Shown: positions 4,910 to 5,030 of the stretch, piece after piece | Layout of the letters: every line of letters begins with the position of its first letter | Numbering within the stretch: position 1 is the stretch's first letter | Notes under the pieces: model-generated | Seen by the model: only the letters and a program-made list of their open reading frames with translations | What the model was told of the DNA's origin: nothing | Database searches by the model: none | Position numbers and translations under genes: made by a program | Assembly (NCBI GenBank): GCA_002451435.1 | Contig: DKCF01000048.1 | Location: forward strand, 2,366 to 7,395 | Reading direction: 5' to 3' | DNA from: Bifidobacterium sp. UBA6881 | Lineage (GTDB): Bacteria; Actinomycetota; Actinomycetes; Actinomycetales; Bifidobacteriaceae | Length of the DNA: 5,030 nucleotides

Positions 4910-5030
4910 AGCCGTTGACGCGGTCGATGCCGGCCTGGACATCGGCAAGGACGGTGTCCCAAGAGGCGATGAACTTGGCGACGCCATCGGCTTCAAGCTG
5001 GTCGGTGACATCCTTGATGTTGATGCCCAG
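4908..5030 (-). CDS. tal: Transaldolase, C-terminal fragment (5' end outside window)
   Basis: Only the last 40 residues are in the window, read on the minus strand and ending at the TGA at 4908-4910. They run from LGINIKDVTDQLEADGVAKF to SWDTVLADVQAGIDRVNG. The pattern DVTDQLEADGVAKFIASWD followed by an amphipathic helix ending in AGIDR matches the C-terminal helix of actinobacterial (TalB/TAL-like) transaldolases. That enzyme moves a dihydroxyacetone unit between sugar phosphates, an essential step of the bifid shunt. The frame is open to the window edge. The catalytic lysine is upstream and not visible. The gene is convergent with the aminotransferase. Identity rests on a short segment, but the match is characteristic. 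Confidence 0.85.
   Translation of the reverse strand: MGINIKDVTDQLEADGVAKFIASWDTVLADVQAGIDRVNG

Noticed and set aside
4860..4910. Clustered GAATTC palindromes as a CRISPR-like array
   Set aside because: Units are only 6 bases with unequal spacing and overlapping dyads. There are no repeat-spacer units and no cas genes.

Overview
This window looks like chromosomal core-metabolism DNA from a moderately high-GC actinobacterium, most likely a Bifidobacterium. The clues are the order pgk, tpiA, secG, Cof-type HAD hydrolase, aminotransferase, then a convergent transaldolase gene. The protein sequences are also actinobacterial in style, and pgk prefers codons ending in C or G. The genus is inferred from recalled protein families and gene context; no database search was made.

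Layout: (1) 1-813 is the 3' two-thirds of pgk (phosphoglycerate kinase), closed by a strong hairpin terminator at 838-882. (2) 947-1747 is tpiA (triose-phosphate isomerase), complete with its catalytic residues. (3) 1847-2104 is secG, a two-helix translocase subunit with a GTG start set by a strong ribosome binding site; a textbook intrinsic terminator at 2119-2150 follows. (4) 2208-3059 is a Cof/type IIB HAD phosphatase. (5) 3060-3243 is a repeat-rich control region. It holds a 17-bp inverted repeat, a tandem 12-bp repeat, and several copies of a TTGAAC-centred motif. (6) 3244-4776 encodes a 510-residue protein in which an N-terminal XRE-type helix-turn-helix domain is joined to a complete AlaA-like alanine aminotransferase. 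A second in-frame ATG at 3559, with its own good ribosome binding site, would give a free 405-residue aminotransferase. (7) 4777-4907 is a convergent intergenic region with a 26-bp perfect hairpin and two overlapping smaller hairpins. (8) 4908-5030 on the minus strand is the C-terminus of transaldolase (tal).

How the genes fit together: Pgk and TpiA act on triose phosphates in lower glycolysis, and Tal acts in the sugar-phosphate rearrangements that feed the bifid shunt. The alanine aminotransferase draws on pyruvate, linking carbon flux to amino-acid nitrogen. SecG belongs to protein export and is a frequent neighbour of pgk-tpiA in Gram-positive genomes.

The most interesting locus is 3060-4776. 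A metabolic enzyme carries a DNA-binding domain and sits behind a dense cluster of related short motifs, one of which recurs inside the helix-turn-helix coding sequence. The architecture suggests an autoregulated enzyme-repressor with two translation products. That model is inference from sequence layout and has not been shown.
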